Below, one piece after another: positions 8,420-17,177 of a stretch of 64,000 bases of DNA (position 1 is the first letter of the stretch; each line of letters starts with the position of its first letter). The position numbers and the translations under genes were made by a program. This DNA comes from Methylobacterium sp. CB376. GTDB lineage: Bacteria > Pseudomonadota > Alphaproteobacteria > Rhizobiales > Beijerinckiaceae. The stretch is from the NCBI RefSeq assembly GCF_029714205.1, contig NZ_CP121648.1:3118001-3182000 (forward strand), given 5' to 3'. A model generated the notes under the pieces. It did not search any database and was not told where the DNA came from. It was given only the letters and a program-made list of their open reading frames with translations.

Positions 8420-8691
8420 CAGTTGGTCGAGGCACACTGGCGGCACACGCCGCCCCCGCGGCGCACTCCGTCCGCACCCGGGGCACGAGGCCGGACCATC
8501 GACACCTCACCCCCCTCCCCGCGCACCCGACACGGCTCGACCGTGTGACCTTTGCCTGAGGAGCCGGCGCCCGATCCCTTTGAGCGGACTCACGTCCCTC
8601 TTCGCCGTTGCGCCGGCCCGCGTCATGCGCGAGTGAAGTGCCGCGGTCAGCACCCGTAGCTCAGCTGGATAGAGCGTTGCCCTCCGAAGGC
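8420..8691 (+). repeat. Duplicated tRNA-Arg block, copy A
   Basis: This segment is repeated in the same orientation at 28983-29255. From 8514 to 8691 the copies align without gaps at a constant offset of 20,564 bases and I count only about three mismatches. Upstream the match is weaker and contains small indels. The copy ends abruptly inside the tRNA anticodon arm. Confidence 0.85.
8650..8691 (+). pseudogene. Truncated tRNA-Arg (CCG)
   Basis: The first 42 bases are identical to the intact tRNA-Arg genes at 29214 and 47651, covering the 5' acceptor strand, D arm and anticodon loop with CCG. After ccgaaggc the sequence departs, so variable loop, T arm and 3' acceptor are missing. It cannot fold as a tRNA. 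Confidence 0.85.
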
Positions 8692-9170
8692 GGAGGACCC
8701 GTAGAGCTGGTGTTCAAGGCGCCCCCTACCCTATCAAGGACTTAGCGCTTCGCGAGCTCGTCTTGAGTTCATAGAAGCACGCCAGAGGCACAATTGGGCC
8801 ACATCGGGCCGCGGGCAGCGAGGCGGACGCGAAGATCTTGCTCGCGACATAGCCCGCGCCCGTAGGCGGATGTGATCGACGTCATCCCGGACGTGCGCCC
8901 CGCGACCCCGCCGCGGAACACGAAGCCCTAGGAAAACCGAGGCTGCGCGTGGGGAATGCCTTCTGTGTCCACGACGATCCTGACCCAGTCCTTGGCGACG
9001 TTGCCGTTGGCGCACACGAAGGCCTTGGAAGCCCATGGAAAGCCGCTGGCTGTGCTGGAGCATCGCCCGCCTGGGGGACTAGGGACAACGCCTCCCGAGC
9101 CTCTACGGCGTTCTGAGCGCCCCTCAGGCTCGCGAAGGCGAGCAAACCTCGCAGGCCACGAGATTGGCCC
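8692..9170. other. No recognisable gene
   Basis: Only short, poorly supported frames are present between the truncated tRNA and the small gene at 9171. I see no family signature, repeat or regulatory structure here. Confidence 0.5.
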
Positions 9171-9353
9171 TTACTCCTCGTCGAGCTGATCGCGTATGTC
9201 GAAGCACGGCGGGCATCTGGCGTTCCGGTTGTGGCACTTGTGGCCCTCGGCCTTGAACGAGAGCGAGCGGCTATCCGGCAGCGTCACGACGAAGCGGTCA
9301 CCGACGATCTCGACCTGCGCGTCCGGGTGGAAGAAGTCTTCATAGAGCTTCAT
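9171..9353 (-). CDS. Small hypothetical protein with Cys pairs
   Basis: The 60-residue protein starts MKLYEDFFHPDAQVEIVGD and ends with a His/Cys-containing tail (KCHNRNARCPPC) that might bind a metal. An excellent ribosome-binding site (aggaggtgagg) precedes ATG 9353, which is the main reason to accept this short gene. No family is recognised and there is no signal peptide or membrane segment. Confidence 0.65.
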   Translation of the reverse strand: MKLYEDFFHPDAQVEIVGDRFVVTLPDSRSLSFKAEGHKCHNRNARCPPCFDIRDQLDEE

Positions 9354-9659
9354 GCCTCACCTCCTCATCATCGAGGTCAGGGTTGGTCGCCCGCAGCCCC
9401 GGCGACCTCGTTCGTCCGATCGCCGCGCCGGCCGCCCGGGGTGTGCATTGAGATCTACACAGCGGCCTTCTCGCATCGGAACAACGTCTGAAGCGCCTCA
9501 ACGTCGATGGGCCAGCCCCGCACCGGCATTATCTTGGCCGTATGCAAGAGCGGCCCTTCATGCCTCTCGGCACCACGCGGAAGGCGGCGATTCGGCAATC
9601 CACCTGTTCACAGTGCAGCCGGGCGATGCTGATCAGCAGCATCAGCTTCGTCGAGGCGA
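9354..9659. other. No recognisable gene
   Basis: This interval contains the leader of the small gene on the minus strand and otherwise only shadow frames; nothing was identified. Confidence 0.45.
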
Positions 9660-10121
9660 TCACCCCGTGACTGTGAGGCTCGAGAGCTGATCGGTGTCGA
9701 AGCGCCGTCGCAAGGCCGCCAGGGTTCGTGGGTCTGGCGGTCCTGAGCCCGCTAGTCCGGCCAGCTCCTCGAAGTAGGCCTCGTGACCGGGCGGGGATAC
9801 CGTCATCAGCAGCCGCGCCGGCACCGCACTCGGGTTGCGGATGTCGTGCGGGACGCCGGGCGGAATGAAGAGGTAGGCGCCACGACGGGCCGTCACCACG
9901 CGATCCTCAACCTGCCATTCGCAGGCACCGTCGAGGACGTAGAAGGTCTCCTCCTGCACTCGGTGCACGTGCAGGCCAGTGCTGAAGCGCGGCGGCACCA
10001 CCCAGTCGAACATGCAAGCGTAGCGGGACTCCCGAGCGGTCACCAGGACTGCCATGGGGTGGCCCGCCACCGTCAGGCGAGGTGCCTCATCAGGCAGGTG
10101 GATCACGGGGACTGCATGCAT
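9660..10121 (-). CDS. Cupin domain protein
   Basis: A single small beta-barrel cupin domain fills most of this 153-residue protein. The first cupin motif is GLHVHRVQEETFYVLDG, giving two histidines and a glutamate as likely metal ligands, and the second is IPPGVPHDIRN with the third histidine. There is no signal peptide. ATG 10121 is preferred over ATG 10130 because gagagg lies about nine bases upstream of the former but touches the latter. It sits divergent from the TPR regulator gene. Function beyond a metal-binding cupin, for instance a small-molecule dioxygenase or sensor, cannot be stated. Confidence 0.8.
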   Translation of the reverse strand: MHAVPVIHLPDEAPRLTVAGHPMAVLVTARESRYACMFDWVVPPRFSTGLHVHRVQEETFYVLDGACEWQVEDRVVTARRGAYLFIPPGVPHDIRNPSAVPARLLMTVSPPGHEAYFEELAGLAGSGPPDPRTLAALRRRFDTDQLSSLTVTG

Positions 10122-10249
10122 CACTCTCATCCTCTCACTGAGGGGGCGGTGGTCAGCCGCGGAAGGCAGCGTGTCACTCGCGCGCGCCCAAGTCGTGAAG
10201 GCCGTCGGAAAGAGTTGCGAAAGATCCGCTGTCTTGGCTGAATCTCGGC

Positions 10250-11782
10250 ATGGCGCTGTGGCTGGACTTCGGGCCGTTCCGGCTCGACACCGAGATGAAG
10301 CTGCTTCTGCGCGACGGCGCGCCCGTGGCCCTCGGCCCGCGTGCGGTTGCGGTGTTGCAGGCGCTGGTAGCGCGCGCCGGCGCGCCCGTCTCGAAGGAGG
10401 AGTTGTTCCGCGTCGCTTGGCCGGACCTCGCGGTCGAGGACAGCAACCTCACGGTCCAGATCGCCGCGCTGCGCCGCGCATTAGCCGGTAGCGAGGACGG
10501 CGCCCGCTGGATCGAAACCCTGCCGCGACGCGGCTATCGCTATGTCGGGCCAGTTGGCGCCGCCCCGTCCATGCCGCCGGTGATGCCGAGGTTCCCGGAC
10601 CGGCCCTCGGTCGCGGTTCTCCCCCTGCGCAACCTCAGCGGTGATCCGGCAGAGGACTACTTCGGCGACGGAATGGCGGAGGACATCACCGCCGGTCTAT
10701 CGCGCATCAAGTGGCTGTTCGTTACCGCCCGTAGCTCCGGCGCAGTCTACCGCGGCCGGGAGATCGATCCGTGCGAAGCCGGGCGCGCGCTCGGGGCGCG
10801 CTACCTTCTGCTGGGTAGCCTCCGTAAGGAGACCGCCCGCATCCGGGTCGCCCTCCGGCTGGTGGAGAGCGAGGCTGGTGGTGTTGTCTGGGCCGAGGCC
10901 TACGACCGCCCCCTGGAAGGCGTGTTCGCGCTACAGGACGACATCGCGATGTCGGTGGTGGGCGCGATCGAGCCGAACCTCCGGCAGGCCGAGGCCGAGC
11001 GCGTTCGGCGCCTCCGCCCTGAGAGCCTCGATGCCTACGACCTCGTGCTGCGTGCGCAGTCCGACGTCTTCACGGGCATGCCGGCCGAGTCGTCGCGTGC
11101 CCTCGGACTGCTCGGGCGAGCTCTGGAGCTCGAGCCGCGCTACGGGCTAGCGCACGCCTTCGCGGCGATGTGCCACCACAACCTGTTCCTCCGCGCAGGT
11201 CTTTCGGAGGTGGATCGCGCGGCCTCGATCCGGCACGCGGAGAAGGCGATCGCCCACGGGCGCGACGACGCCCTCGCGCTCACATTCGCGGGTTTCTCGC
11301 TGGCGATGGACGCGCATGACCGCCGAGCTGGGTCGGCCGCCTTCGAAGCGGCACTCGCGGTCAGCCCGTCCTCTGCCACCACCTACATCCTTGGCGGGGT
11401 CGTGCACGGCTGGGCGGGGGATGCGGAGCGGGCCATTACCTGGGGCGAGCGAGCGTTGCGGCTCAGCCCCTTCGATCCCTGGGCCTTCGCCGCCTATCAC
11501 GCGCTGGCGCTCGGCCACCTCGTCGCAGGTCGAGCTGAGGCCGCGGCGGCCGCGGCCTACAAGGGTGTCCATGCGAACCCGGTGCACAGCATCTCGCACA
11601 TGATTCTCGCGGCGACGCTGGCGCGGCTTGGCAGTCTCGACACCGCCCGCGCCGCGGCAGCGCGCGTGATGGCGCTCCAGCCGGTGTTCCGGTTTAGCCG
11701 TCAGCTGGCAGGCGTGGATTGCGCGCCGGACCTGGCTGCGGCGCTCGGCGAGGCGCTGCGCGCCTGCGGCCTGCCGGAATAA
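10250..11782 (+). CDS. Winged-helix (OmpR/CadC-type) regulator with TPR sensor domain
   Basis: Residues 1 to about 100 form a winged-helix DNA-binding domain of the transcriptional regulatory C type (VSKEELFRVAWPDLAVEDSN, then LPRRGYRYVG). From about 115 there is the domain that follows cyclase modules in many rhizobial proteins (SVAVLPLRNLSGDPAEDYFG, DGMAEDITAGLSRI, ARYLLLGSLRKE), and then TPR-like helical repeats to the end. There is no cyclase domain and no membrane segment, so it is a soluble predicted transcription factor. The same middle and TPR part occurs in the cyclase-TPR protein at 39971, which suggests a shared sensory half on different outputs. It is divergent from the cupin gene. 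Confidence 0.88.
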   Translation: MALWLDFGPFRLDTEMKLLLRDGAPVALGPRAVAVLQALVARAGAPVSKEELFRVAWPDLAVEDSNLTVQIAALRRALAGSEDGARWIETLPRRGYRYVGPVGAAPSMPPVMPRFPDRPSVAVLPLRNLSGDPAEDYFGDGMAEDITAGLSRIKWLFVTARSSGAVYRGREIDPCEAGRALGARYLLLGSLRKETARIRVALRLVESEAGGVVWAEAYDRPLEGVFALQDDIAMSVVGAIEPNLRQAEAERVRRLRPESLDAYDLVLRAQSDVFTGMPAESSRALGLLGRALELEPRYGLAHAFAAMCHHNLFLRAGLSEVDRAASIRHAEKAIAHGRDDALALTFAGFSLAMDAHDRRAGSAAFEAALAVSPSSATTYILGGVVHGWAGDAERAITWGERALRLSPFDPWAFAAYHALALGHLVAGRAEAAAAAAYKGVHANPVHSISHMILAATLARLGSLDTARAAAARVMALQPVFRFSRQLAGVDCAPDLAAALGEALRACGLPE

Positions 11783-12079
11783 CGGCGCGTCCATCCCAGC
11801 GGGCGCCTCCTCCTTCACAATTCAATACGGTCGAATTCTCTTTGTGAACTGCCCTAGGGCGTCTCGAAGCGGATCAGCAGCACGACGCTTGTTCTCGCCC
11901 TTTGGCAGCTCCAATCCTTCCGCCATCGCCTCCCTCCAAATCAGCCTGGATCTCAATGCAGGCGGCGCCGTTCTAAGATCCGCTTAGTTGGCGCACGCGC
12001 CGCGGGAAGGGAGTCTGACGTGGAAGCGACGGCTCAGACGGCCGAGATCCGCTCCCACGTGCCGCGCTTTCCCGCGGCT
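11783..12079. other. Short segment with a chemoreceptor-like tail
   Basis: No complete gene is present. The frame at about 12020-12080 reads EATAQTAEIRSHVPRF, which resembles the last residues of a methyl-accepting chemotaxis protein. This is weak similarity and is cut by the IS5 element at 12080. Confidence 0.3.
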
Positions 12080-12083
12080 CTAG

Positions 12084-12989
12084 GGCGTCTCTGCAAAGGG
12101 GTTCACACGGGTGGGGTGAGCGCCCATGTGGGCGGGATGCGACGCTTTGAACTGACCGATGCGCAGTGGGAGCAGATCGCCCCGCTGCTGCCGCCGCAGA
12201 AGCCACGCACGGGCCGGCCGGCCGAGGATCACCGGCAAGTCCTCAACGGCATGCTGTGGATCCTGCGCACGGGCGCGCCCTGGGAGGATCTGCCGGCGCG
12301 CTACGGCCCTGTCGGAACCGTATCGAGCCGGTTCTATGGCTGGCGCAAGGCGGGCGTGTTCGACCGGGTGCTGCAGCGCCTGCAGGCGCAGGCGGATGCT
12401 CGCGGCGACCTCGACTGGGACCTGCACGTCGTGGACGCGACGGTGGTGCGCGCCCACCCGCACGCCGCCGGGGCACGCCGGTCCGGCGCCATCGGGGGGT
12501 GAGGGGACGGTTGAGGGCGTAGGCGAGGCGCTCGGGCGCAGCCAGGGCGGGTTCTCGACCAAGCTGCATCTGCGCGCCGAGGGCGGAGGCAAGCCGATGG
12601 CGGCCGTCCTCACGGCTGGCGAGCGGCACGAGCAGTTCGCGCTGGACGCGCTGATGGACAAGGGCGCCGTGCGGCGCCGGGGACGTGGCCGCCCCCGCCT
12701 GCGTCCGCGCCGGGCAGCGGGAGACCGAGGCTACTCCAGCCCACCCGCCCGCCGCCGGCTGAAACAGCGGCGGGTCGAGCCGGTCATCCCGACCCGCAAG
12801 GATCAGCCGCGTCAGCCGGACTTCGACAAGGCCGCGTACCGGGAGCGCAACAGGGTCGAGCGGCTGATCAACCGGCTCAAGCAGTATCGCCGCATCGCCA
12901 CCCGTTACGAGACGCGCGCCGCCAACGACCTCGCCATGGTCACCCTCGGCATGACCATGCTCTGGCTCTCATGAGTTTGCAGAGACGCC
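12084..12989 (+). mobile_element. IS5-family insertion sequence, complete, CTAG target
   Basis: The ends are perfect inverted repeats, ggcgtctctgcaaa at the left and tttgcagagacgcc at the right. Both are bordered by CTAG (12080-12083 and 12990-12993), the expected target duplication of the IS427 group. The element is 906 bp. Its right-hand CTAG has itself been used as a target by the IS630 element that follows. Confidence 0.9.
12137..12974 (+). CDS. IS5-family transposase made by frameshift
   Basis: The first frame, from ATG 12137 ([20 protein letters not shown]), carries the N-terminal region and the first catalytic aspartate in [17 protein letters not shown], and stops at 12502. The second frame continues with [20 protein letters not shown], the second aspartate region [13 protein letters not shown] and the glutamate in [20 protein letters not shown], ending at 12974. 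Moving between the frames near 12470-12500 recreates the normal DDE transposase, as in other IS427-group elements. The element looks potentially active. Confidence 0.85.
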
Positions 12990-12992
12990 CTA

Positions 12993-14167
12993 GTATCCTG
13001 CGCCTGAAGTTTGTGGCAAAGTATGGGGAATGCTGGGAGGCGTCGATGGCCTACCGCGTTCCTACGTCCCTCGATCTGAGCGCAGAGGAGCGAGCCGAGC
13101 TTGAGAGCTGGGCTCGCCGCCGCAAGACAGCCCAGGGCCTCGCCCTGCGCGCCAGGATCGTGCTGCTGGCCGCCGACGGGCTGAGTAACACCACCATCGC
13201 GGCGGAACTGGCCACCGGCAAACACACGGTCGGCAAGTGGCGCGAGCGGTTCGCCAGCCAGCGCACGGACGGGCTCCTCGACGAGCCTCGCTCAGGAGCA
13301 CCGCGCCGGATCGGCGACGACCAAGTCGCCGAACTCATCGACCGCACGCTCTGCGAGCGGCCGCCGGGCGCCAGCCACTGGAGCCGGCGCAGCATGGCCA
13401 AGGCTAGCGGGGTGTCGAGCACGACGGTCGGGCGTGTGTGGCGGGCGTTCGGGCTCCAGCCGCACCGGTCCGAGACCTTCAAGCTCTCGACCGACCCGCT
13501 GTTTGCCGAGAAGGTGCGCGACATCGTCGGGCTCTACCTGGCTCCGCCCGCCCGCGCCCTGGTTCTCTGCGTGGACGAGAAGTCCCAGGTTCAGGCGCTC
13601 GACCGCACGCAGCCGCTCCTGCCGCTGCGGCCCGGGCAGGCGGAGCGGCGCACTCACGATTATGCCCGGCACGGCACCACCAGCCTGTTTGCGGCGCTCG
13701 ACGTGAAGGCCGGGACGGTAATCGGGCAGTGCTACCCGCGTCATCGCGCCAGCGAGTTTCGCCGCTTCCTGGACGAGATCGAGGCGACCGTGCCGGCCGA
13801 CCTCGACGTGCATCTGGTGCTCGACACCTCGGCGACGCACAAGACCAAGCTTATCCGCGACTGGCTGGCGCAGCGCCCGCGCTACCACGTGCACTTCACG
13901 CCGACCTCGGCCTCGTGGATCAACCAGGTCGAGCGGTGGTTCGGCCTGCTCACCGACCGAGCCATCCGGCGTGGGGTGCACTGCTCGGTGGAGGAACTTG
14001 AACGCGACATCCGCGCCTTCATCCAGGCCACGAACGCCGACCCCAAGCCGTTCCGCTGGGTGAAGTCGGCCGACGCCATCCTGGCCAGCGTCAAACGCTT
14101 CTGCCTGCGAACAATCGACCCTGAAACAGATGATGCGCCTTTGCCGCAAACTTCAGGCGCAGGACAC
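12993..14167 (+). mobile_element. IS630-family insertion sequence, TA target
   Basis: Near-perfect terminal inverted repeats are present: tcctgcgcctgaagtttg with tggcaaag inside at the left, and the complement with one change at the right. TA dinucleotides flank the element at 12991-12992 and 14168-14169, as expected for IS630. The TA belongs to the right CTAG target copy of the preceding IS5 element. Confidence 0.9.
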
Positions 14168-14170
14168 TAG
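13046..14170 (+). CDS. IS630-family transposase
   Basis: The 374-residue protein has an N-terminal helix-turn-helix ([20 protein letters not shown]) and a DDE domain with aspartates in [19 protein letters not shown] and [15 protein letters not shown], followed by the glutamate motif [21 protein letters not shown] 13046 follows a gggagg site. The stop codon TAG at 14168-14170 is made from the duplicated TA and the next target base, so the reading frame ends outside the element. It appears intact. Confidence 0.92.
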   Translation: MAYRVPTSLDLSAEERAELESWARRRKTAQGLALRARIVLLAADGLSNTTIAAELATGKHTVGKWRERFASQRTDGLLDEPRSGAPRRIGDDQVAELIDRTLCERPPGASHWSRRSMAKASGVSSTTVGRVWRAFGLQPHRSETFKLSTDPLFAEKVRDIVGLYLAPPARALVLCVDEKSQVQALDRTQPLLPLRPGQAERRTHDYARHGTTSLFAALDVKAGTVIGQCYPRHRASEFRRFLDEIEATVPADLDVHLVLDTSATHKTKLIRDWLAQRPRYHVHFTPTSASWINQVERWFGLLTDRAIRRGVHCSVEELERDIRAFIQATNADPKPFRWVKSADAILASVKRFCLRTIDPETDDAPLPQTSGAGH

Positions 14171-14484
14171 TGGATCGCCGCCCACGTCGCCGCGGAGGTC
14201 GCCTGTGCTGCCAACCCCTCCGCCAATGTCGCCCGTGCCGCCACCGGCAACACCGCCCTGATCGGCACCGAGGTCACTCCCGAGATCGCCGGTGCCACCA
14301 CCGGCGAGGTTCGTGCGACTTCCCAGCCCGTCAATCGTGGCGCAGAGCGCCTCTCGCGATAAGGAGAGCGTTCGTGCTGGCCGGCCGGTCGCTGGCGACT
14401 CGGATCAGGGCCCCACAACTCGTGACGCGAGCCTGGTCTTGCAGTTCGGCCCGCTCCATCTCGTGCGCGAACAGGAGCACGCCC
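14171..14484 (+). other. Possible chemoreceptor remnant, otherwise gene-free
   Basis: After the IS630 element a frame continues to a stop at about 14362 reading HVAAEVACAANPSANVARAA and then further alanine-rich helical sequence. It weakly resembles the end of a methyl-accepting chemotaxis signalling domain, but no diagnostic hairpin tip is present. The rest is leader of the DsbA-family gene. Confidence 0.3.
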
Positions 14485-15108
14485 ATGCCGCTGACCATCT
14501 CCGTGTTCTCCGACGTGATCTGCCCCTGGTGCTACGTCGGCAAGCGCCGGCTCGAACGCGCCCTTGACCAACTCGGTATGCGCGAGACCACCGCGGTTGA
14601 GTGGCTGCCCTTCGAGCTTAACCCCGACATGCCGGTTGAGGGCATGGAGCGCGCGCATTACCGTGCCCGGAAGTTCGGGGTCGAACGTAGTGCCCAACTC
14701 GACGCGCAGATGGCCGAGCTTGGACGGCAGGAAGGCATTCACTTCGCCTTCGATCAGATGCTCCGGACGCCGAACACGCGACGTGCCCACATGCTGATCG
14801 CGTTCGCCACGCAGCACGGACGAGCGGGGGCGGTCGTAGACGGCCTGTTCCGCGCCTACTTCGAAGCAGGCCGAGACGTCGGCGACCCTGATGAGCTCCT
14901 CAATGTCGGTGTCGCGGCAGGCCTTGATCGTGCCCTCGTCGACGAGGCACTCAACAGCGAGCAACTTGCGCAGTTCGTGGAGCACGTCGAGCAACAAGCG
15001 GCCCATATGCAGGTCACCGGCGTGCCGTTCTTCATCGTCCACCGCAAGTGGGCCGTCTCCGGTGCGCAGTCGACCGAGCAATGGATCGAGATCCTCAGCG
15101 CTGCGTGA
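14485..15108 (+). CDS. DsbA-family oxidoreductase (FrnE-like), cytoplasmic
   Basis: The 207-residue protein opens with TISVFSDVICPWCYVGKRR, giving a CPWC thioredoxin-type active site, and has the helical insertion and cis-proline loop (VTGVPFFIVHRKWAVSGAQS) of the FrnE branch of the DsbA family. There is no signal peptide, so a cytosolic thiol-disulfide role is likely. ATG 14485 has an aggag site six bases upstream. A decayed paralog is found at 26687-27176. It converges on the REC-cyclase gene with only eight bases between the stops. Confidence 0.9.
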   Translation: MPLTISVFSDVICPWCYVGKRRLERALDQLGMRETTAVEWLPFELNPDMPVEGMERAHYRARKFGVERSAQLDAQMAELGRQEGIHFAFDQMLRTPNTRRAHMLIAFATQHGRAGAVVDGLFRAYFEAGRDVGDPDELLNVGVAAGLDRALVDEALNSEQLAQFVEHVEQQAAHMQVTGVPFFIVHRKWAVSGAQSTEQWIEILSAA

Positions 15109-15116
15109 GCAGCGGA

Positions 15117-16385
15117 TCAGGCCGTGCGCAAGTCGATCCGGGTGCCGGACACGCCGTTGAGGAGCCGCCGCAGGTGAAAGCTCGCGAGGTGATCATCGGC
15201 GTTGAGGCCCACGAGCGAGGCGAAGGCCGGCAGGGCGCCCGGATCGCCCGCCGCGAGCTTCTCGAAGGCCTCGCCGTAGCGCGCGGTGCCGGGATCCGCG
15301 AACGCCGCCTCCGAGAGCGGCTCGAAGGTGCGCAGGGCCTCCGTCCTGCCCCGCAGGACGAGATCGCCGATCGGACGGCCGCGAAAGCCCTCCGCCCGCT
15401 CGGCCACCGCCGCGCTCACGCAGAGGCGCGTGCCCAGCACCTTATTGGCGGCCTCCAGCCGCGCCGTGATGTTGATGGTGTCCCCGTAGGCCGTGTAGTC
15501 GAAGAAGCGGCCCCCGCCGAAATTGCCGACGATGGCCGGTCCGGCGTGCACGCCGATGCGCGTCGACCCGAGCACGACGCCGCGCTCGGCCCAGCGCGCG
15601 CGGAAGGCTTCTGCCGCCGCATCGAGGGCGAGCGCGCACGACACCGCCCGCGTGGCGTGATCCGGCTGCTCGCCCGGTGCGCCGAACAGGACGTGGATCG
15701 CGTCGCCGACGATCTTCGCCACCGTGCCATCGTGCGAAAAGACGAGGCCGGTCATCTCCGCGAGGTAGCCGTTGAGGAGTTCGGCGAGGAGAGCGGGATC
15801 GAGGCTCTCGACGAGGGTCGTGAAGCCGGCGATGTCGGTGAACAGCGAGGCCACGTCGCGCCTGTGGCCGCCAGCCAGGGCCGACGCGTCGGCCGCCAGC
15901 CGCTCGGCGAGGTTGGGTGAGAAGTAGCGCGACAGGCTCGCATGCGCCCGCTCGGCCGCGGATTGCCGCCGGCGCGCCTCGCGCAGGGTGCGGACGTGGA
16001 GCACGGTGCGGTCGACCGTGGTCTCGAAGTCGGAAAAGTCGATCGGCTTGGTGAGGAAGTCGAAGGCGCCGCGGTTCATCGCCGTGCGGATGTTGGCCAT
16101 GTCGCCGTAGGCCGAGACGATCACGGTCGAGAGTTTCTCGTCCGCCTCCTGGAGCTTGGCGAGCAGCGTCAGTCCATCCATCCGCGGCATGTTGATATCG
16201 GAGACGACGAGGTCAACGTCCGGGTGTTCGGCGATGACCGCCAGCGCCTCGAGGCCGTCGCGGGCGAACAGGAAGCGGATCGCGCCCTCGCGGATGCGGC
16301 GGCGGAACTTCTGCACGATCAGCGCCTCGAGGTCCGACTCGTCGTCGACGACGAGGACCTTCGTCGGCGAGGTCACGCCGGTCAT
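15117..16385 (-). CDS. Response regulator with class III nucleotide cyclase output
   Basis: Residues 8 to about 130 form a REC domain (VLVVDDESDLEAL, phosphoacceptor in VVSDINMPRMDG, and YGDMANIRTA followed by LTKPID). A linker helix leads to a class III cyclase domain from about 190: metal-binding aspartates in SLFTDIAGFTTL and IVGDAIHVLFG, and the dimer motif YGDTINITARLEAA. A lysine before the second aspartate and a threonine in the DYTAYGD strand fit adenylate rather than guanylate specificity, but this is an inference. The start ATG overlaps the upstream REC gene stop (ATGA). It is the last gene of the kinase-REC-cyclase operon, so phosphorylation probably controls cyclase activity. Confidence 0.92.
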   Translation of the reverse strand: MTGVTSPTKVLVVDDESDLEALIVQKFRRRIREGAIRFLFARDGLEALAVIAEHPDVDLVVSDINMPRMDGLTLLAKLQEADEKLSTVIVSAYGDMANIRTAMNRGAFDFLTKPIDFSDFETTVDRTVLHVRTLREARRRQSAAERAHASLSRYFSPNLAERLAADASALAGGHRRDVASLFTDIAGFTTLVESLDPALLAELLNGYLAEMTGLVFSHDGTVAKIVGDAIHVLFGAPGEQPDHATRAVSCALALDAAAEAFRARWAERGVVLGSTRIGVHAGPAIVGNFGGGRFFDYTAYGDTINITARLEAANKVLGTRLCVSAAVAERAEGFRGRPIGDLVLRGRTEALRTFEPLSEAAFADPGTARYGEAFEKLAAGDPGALPAFASLVGLNADDHLASFHLRRLLNGVSGTRIDLRTA

Positions 16386-16780
16386 GCGGCCCGGCCGATT
16401 TCCAACAGCCGCCGGTCGACCTCCGCCCGCAGGGCCGAAAAGTCGATCGGCTTGGTGAGCAGGCCCGCCGCCCCGCCCTCCGTCGCGCGCCTTCGCGTCT
16501 CGGCGTCGCCGTAGGCGGTGATCATGATCACCGGCACGTCGGGCCGGGCGCTGCGCACGTGCGGCAGGAGGTCGAGGCCGGTCATGCCCGGCATGTTGAT
16601 GTCGGAGAAGATCAGGATCAGGGTCTCCTCGCCCGGGGCGCTCAGGCGCGCCAGCGCCTCGTCGGCCGATTGCGCGAAGGCGAGCGCGAAGCGGCCCGCC
16701 CGCAACTCGCGGCGGAACTGCTGGCGGAACAGGTCGGCCACGTCGGGTTCGTCGTCGACGACGAGGATCAGGACGCTCAT
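16382..16780 (-). CDS. Single-domain response regulator (REC)
   Basis: The 132-residue protein is a lone receiver: acidic pair in LILVVDDEPDVADL, phosphoacceptor aspartate in IFSDINMPGMTG, threonine in MITAYGDAE and lysine in LTKPIDFS. It has no output domain. Both ends overlap neighbours by four bases, with the histidine kinase upstream and the REC-cyclase downstream, so the three are one translationally coupled operon. It may relay or compete for phosphate from the kinase. Confidence 0.92.
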   Translation of the reverse strand: MSVLILVVDDEPDVADLFRQQFRRELRAGRFALAFAQSADEALARLSAPGEETLILIFSDINMPGMTGLDLLPHVRSARPDVPVIMITAYGDAETRRRATEGGAAGLLTKPIDFSALRAEVDRRLLEIGRAA

Positions 16781-17177
16781 GCCGGGCTCTCCGGCGCAAC
16801 GGATCCGCCGCGGGGCAGGAGGATGCGGAAGACCGCGAAAGCCCCGGGCTCGGTCTCGACCTCGATGGTGCCGCCGTGCTGCTTGACCACGATGTCGTGG
16901 CTGAGCGAGAGGCCGAGGCCGGTGCCCTCTCCGGCCGGCTTCGTGGTGAAGAAGGGGTTGAACATCTTCGTCCTCACGGACTCCGGAATGCCAATGCCGT
17001 TGTCGCGAACCAGAATCTCGATTTTGTCGCCGCGGTCGCGCGTCGCCACAAAAAGGCTCGGCTCGTAGCCCGTTGGGTCAGCCTCCGCCTTGCGTTTCAT
17101 CACGGCGTGGAAGCCGTTCGAGAAAAGATTCAGGAGCACCCGCGAGATCTCCTGCGGGTAGAGGTCGGCGCGGCCCT
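16777..17177 (-). pseudogene. Histidine kinase, C-terminal part (ATPase domain), detached by IS30
   Basis: This part encodes the HATPase domain: RADLYPQEISRVLLNLFSN (N box), LVRDNGIGIP (G1), FNPFFTTKPAGEGTGLGL (F and G2 boxes). It joins in sense to the fragment ending at 18628, which stops after VTLARDLDPGAG. The IS30 element at 17178-18628 lies exactly between them. The frame that begins inside the IS at 17205 is an accident. Unless the IS is removed, no functional kinase is expected, and polar effects on the downstream REC genes are likely. Confidence 0.88.

Noticed and set aside
6937..8559. 540-residue open frame opposite the PQQ dehydrogenase
   Set aside because: It mirrors the propeller gene and shows no family pattern.
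11853..11870. IS-end-like sequence ctagggcgtctc
   Set aside because: Only about 12 bases resemble the IS5 end at 12080, with no partner end or transposase nearby; too short to call a solo end.
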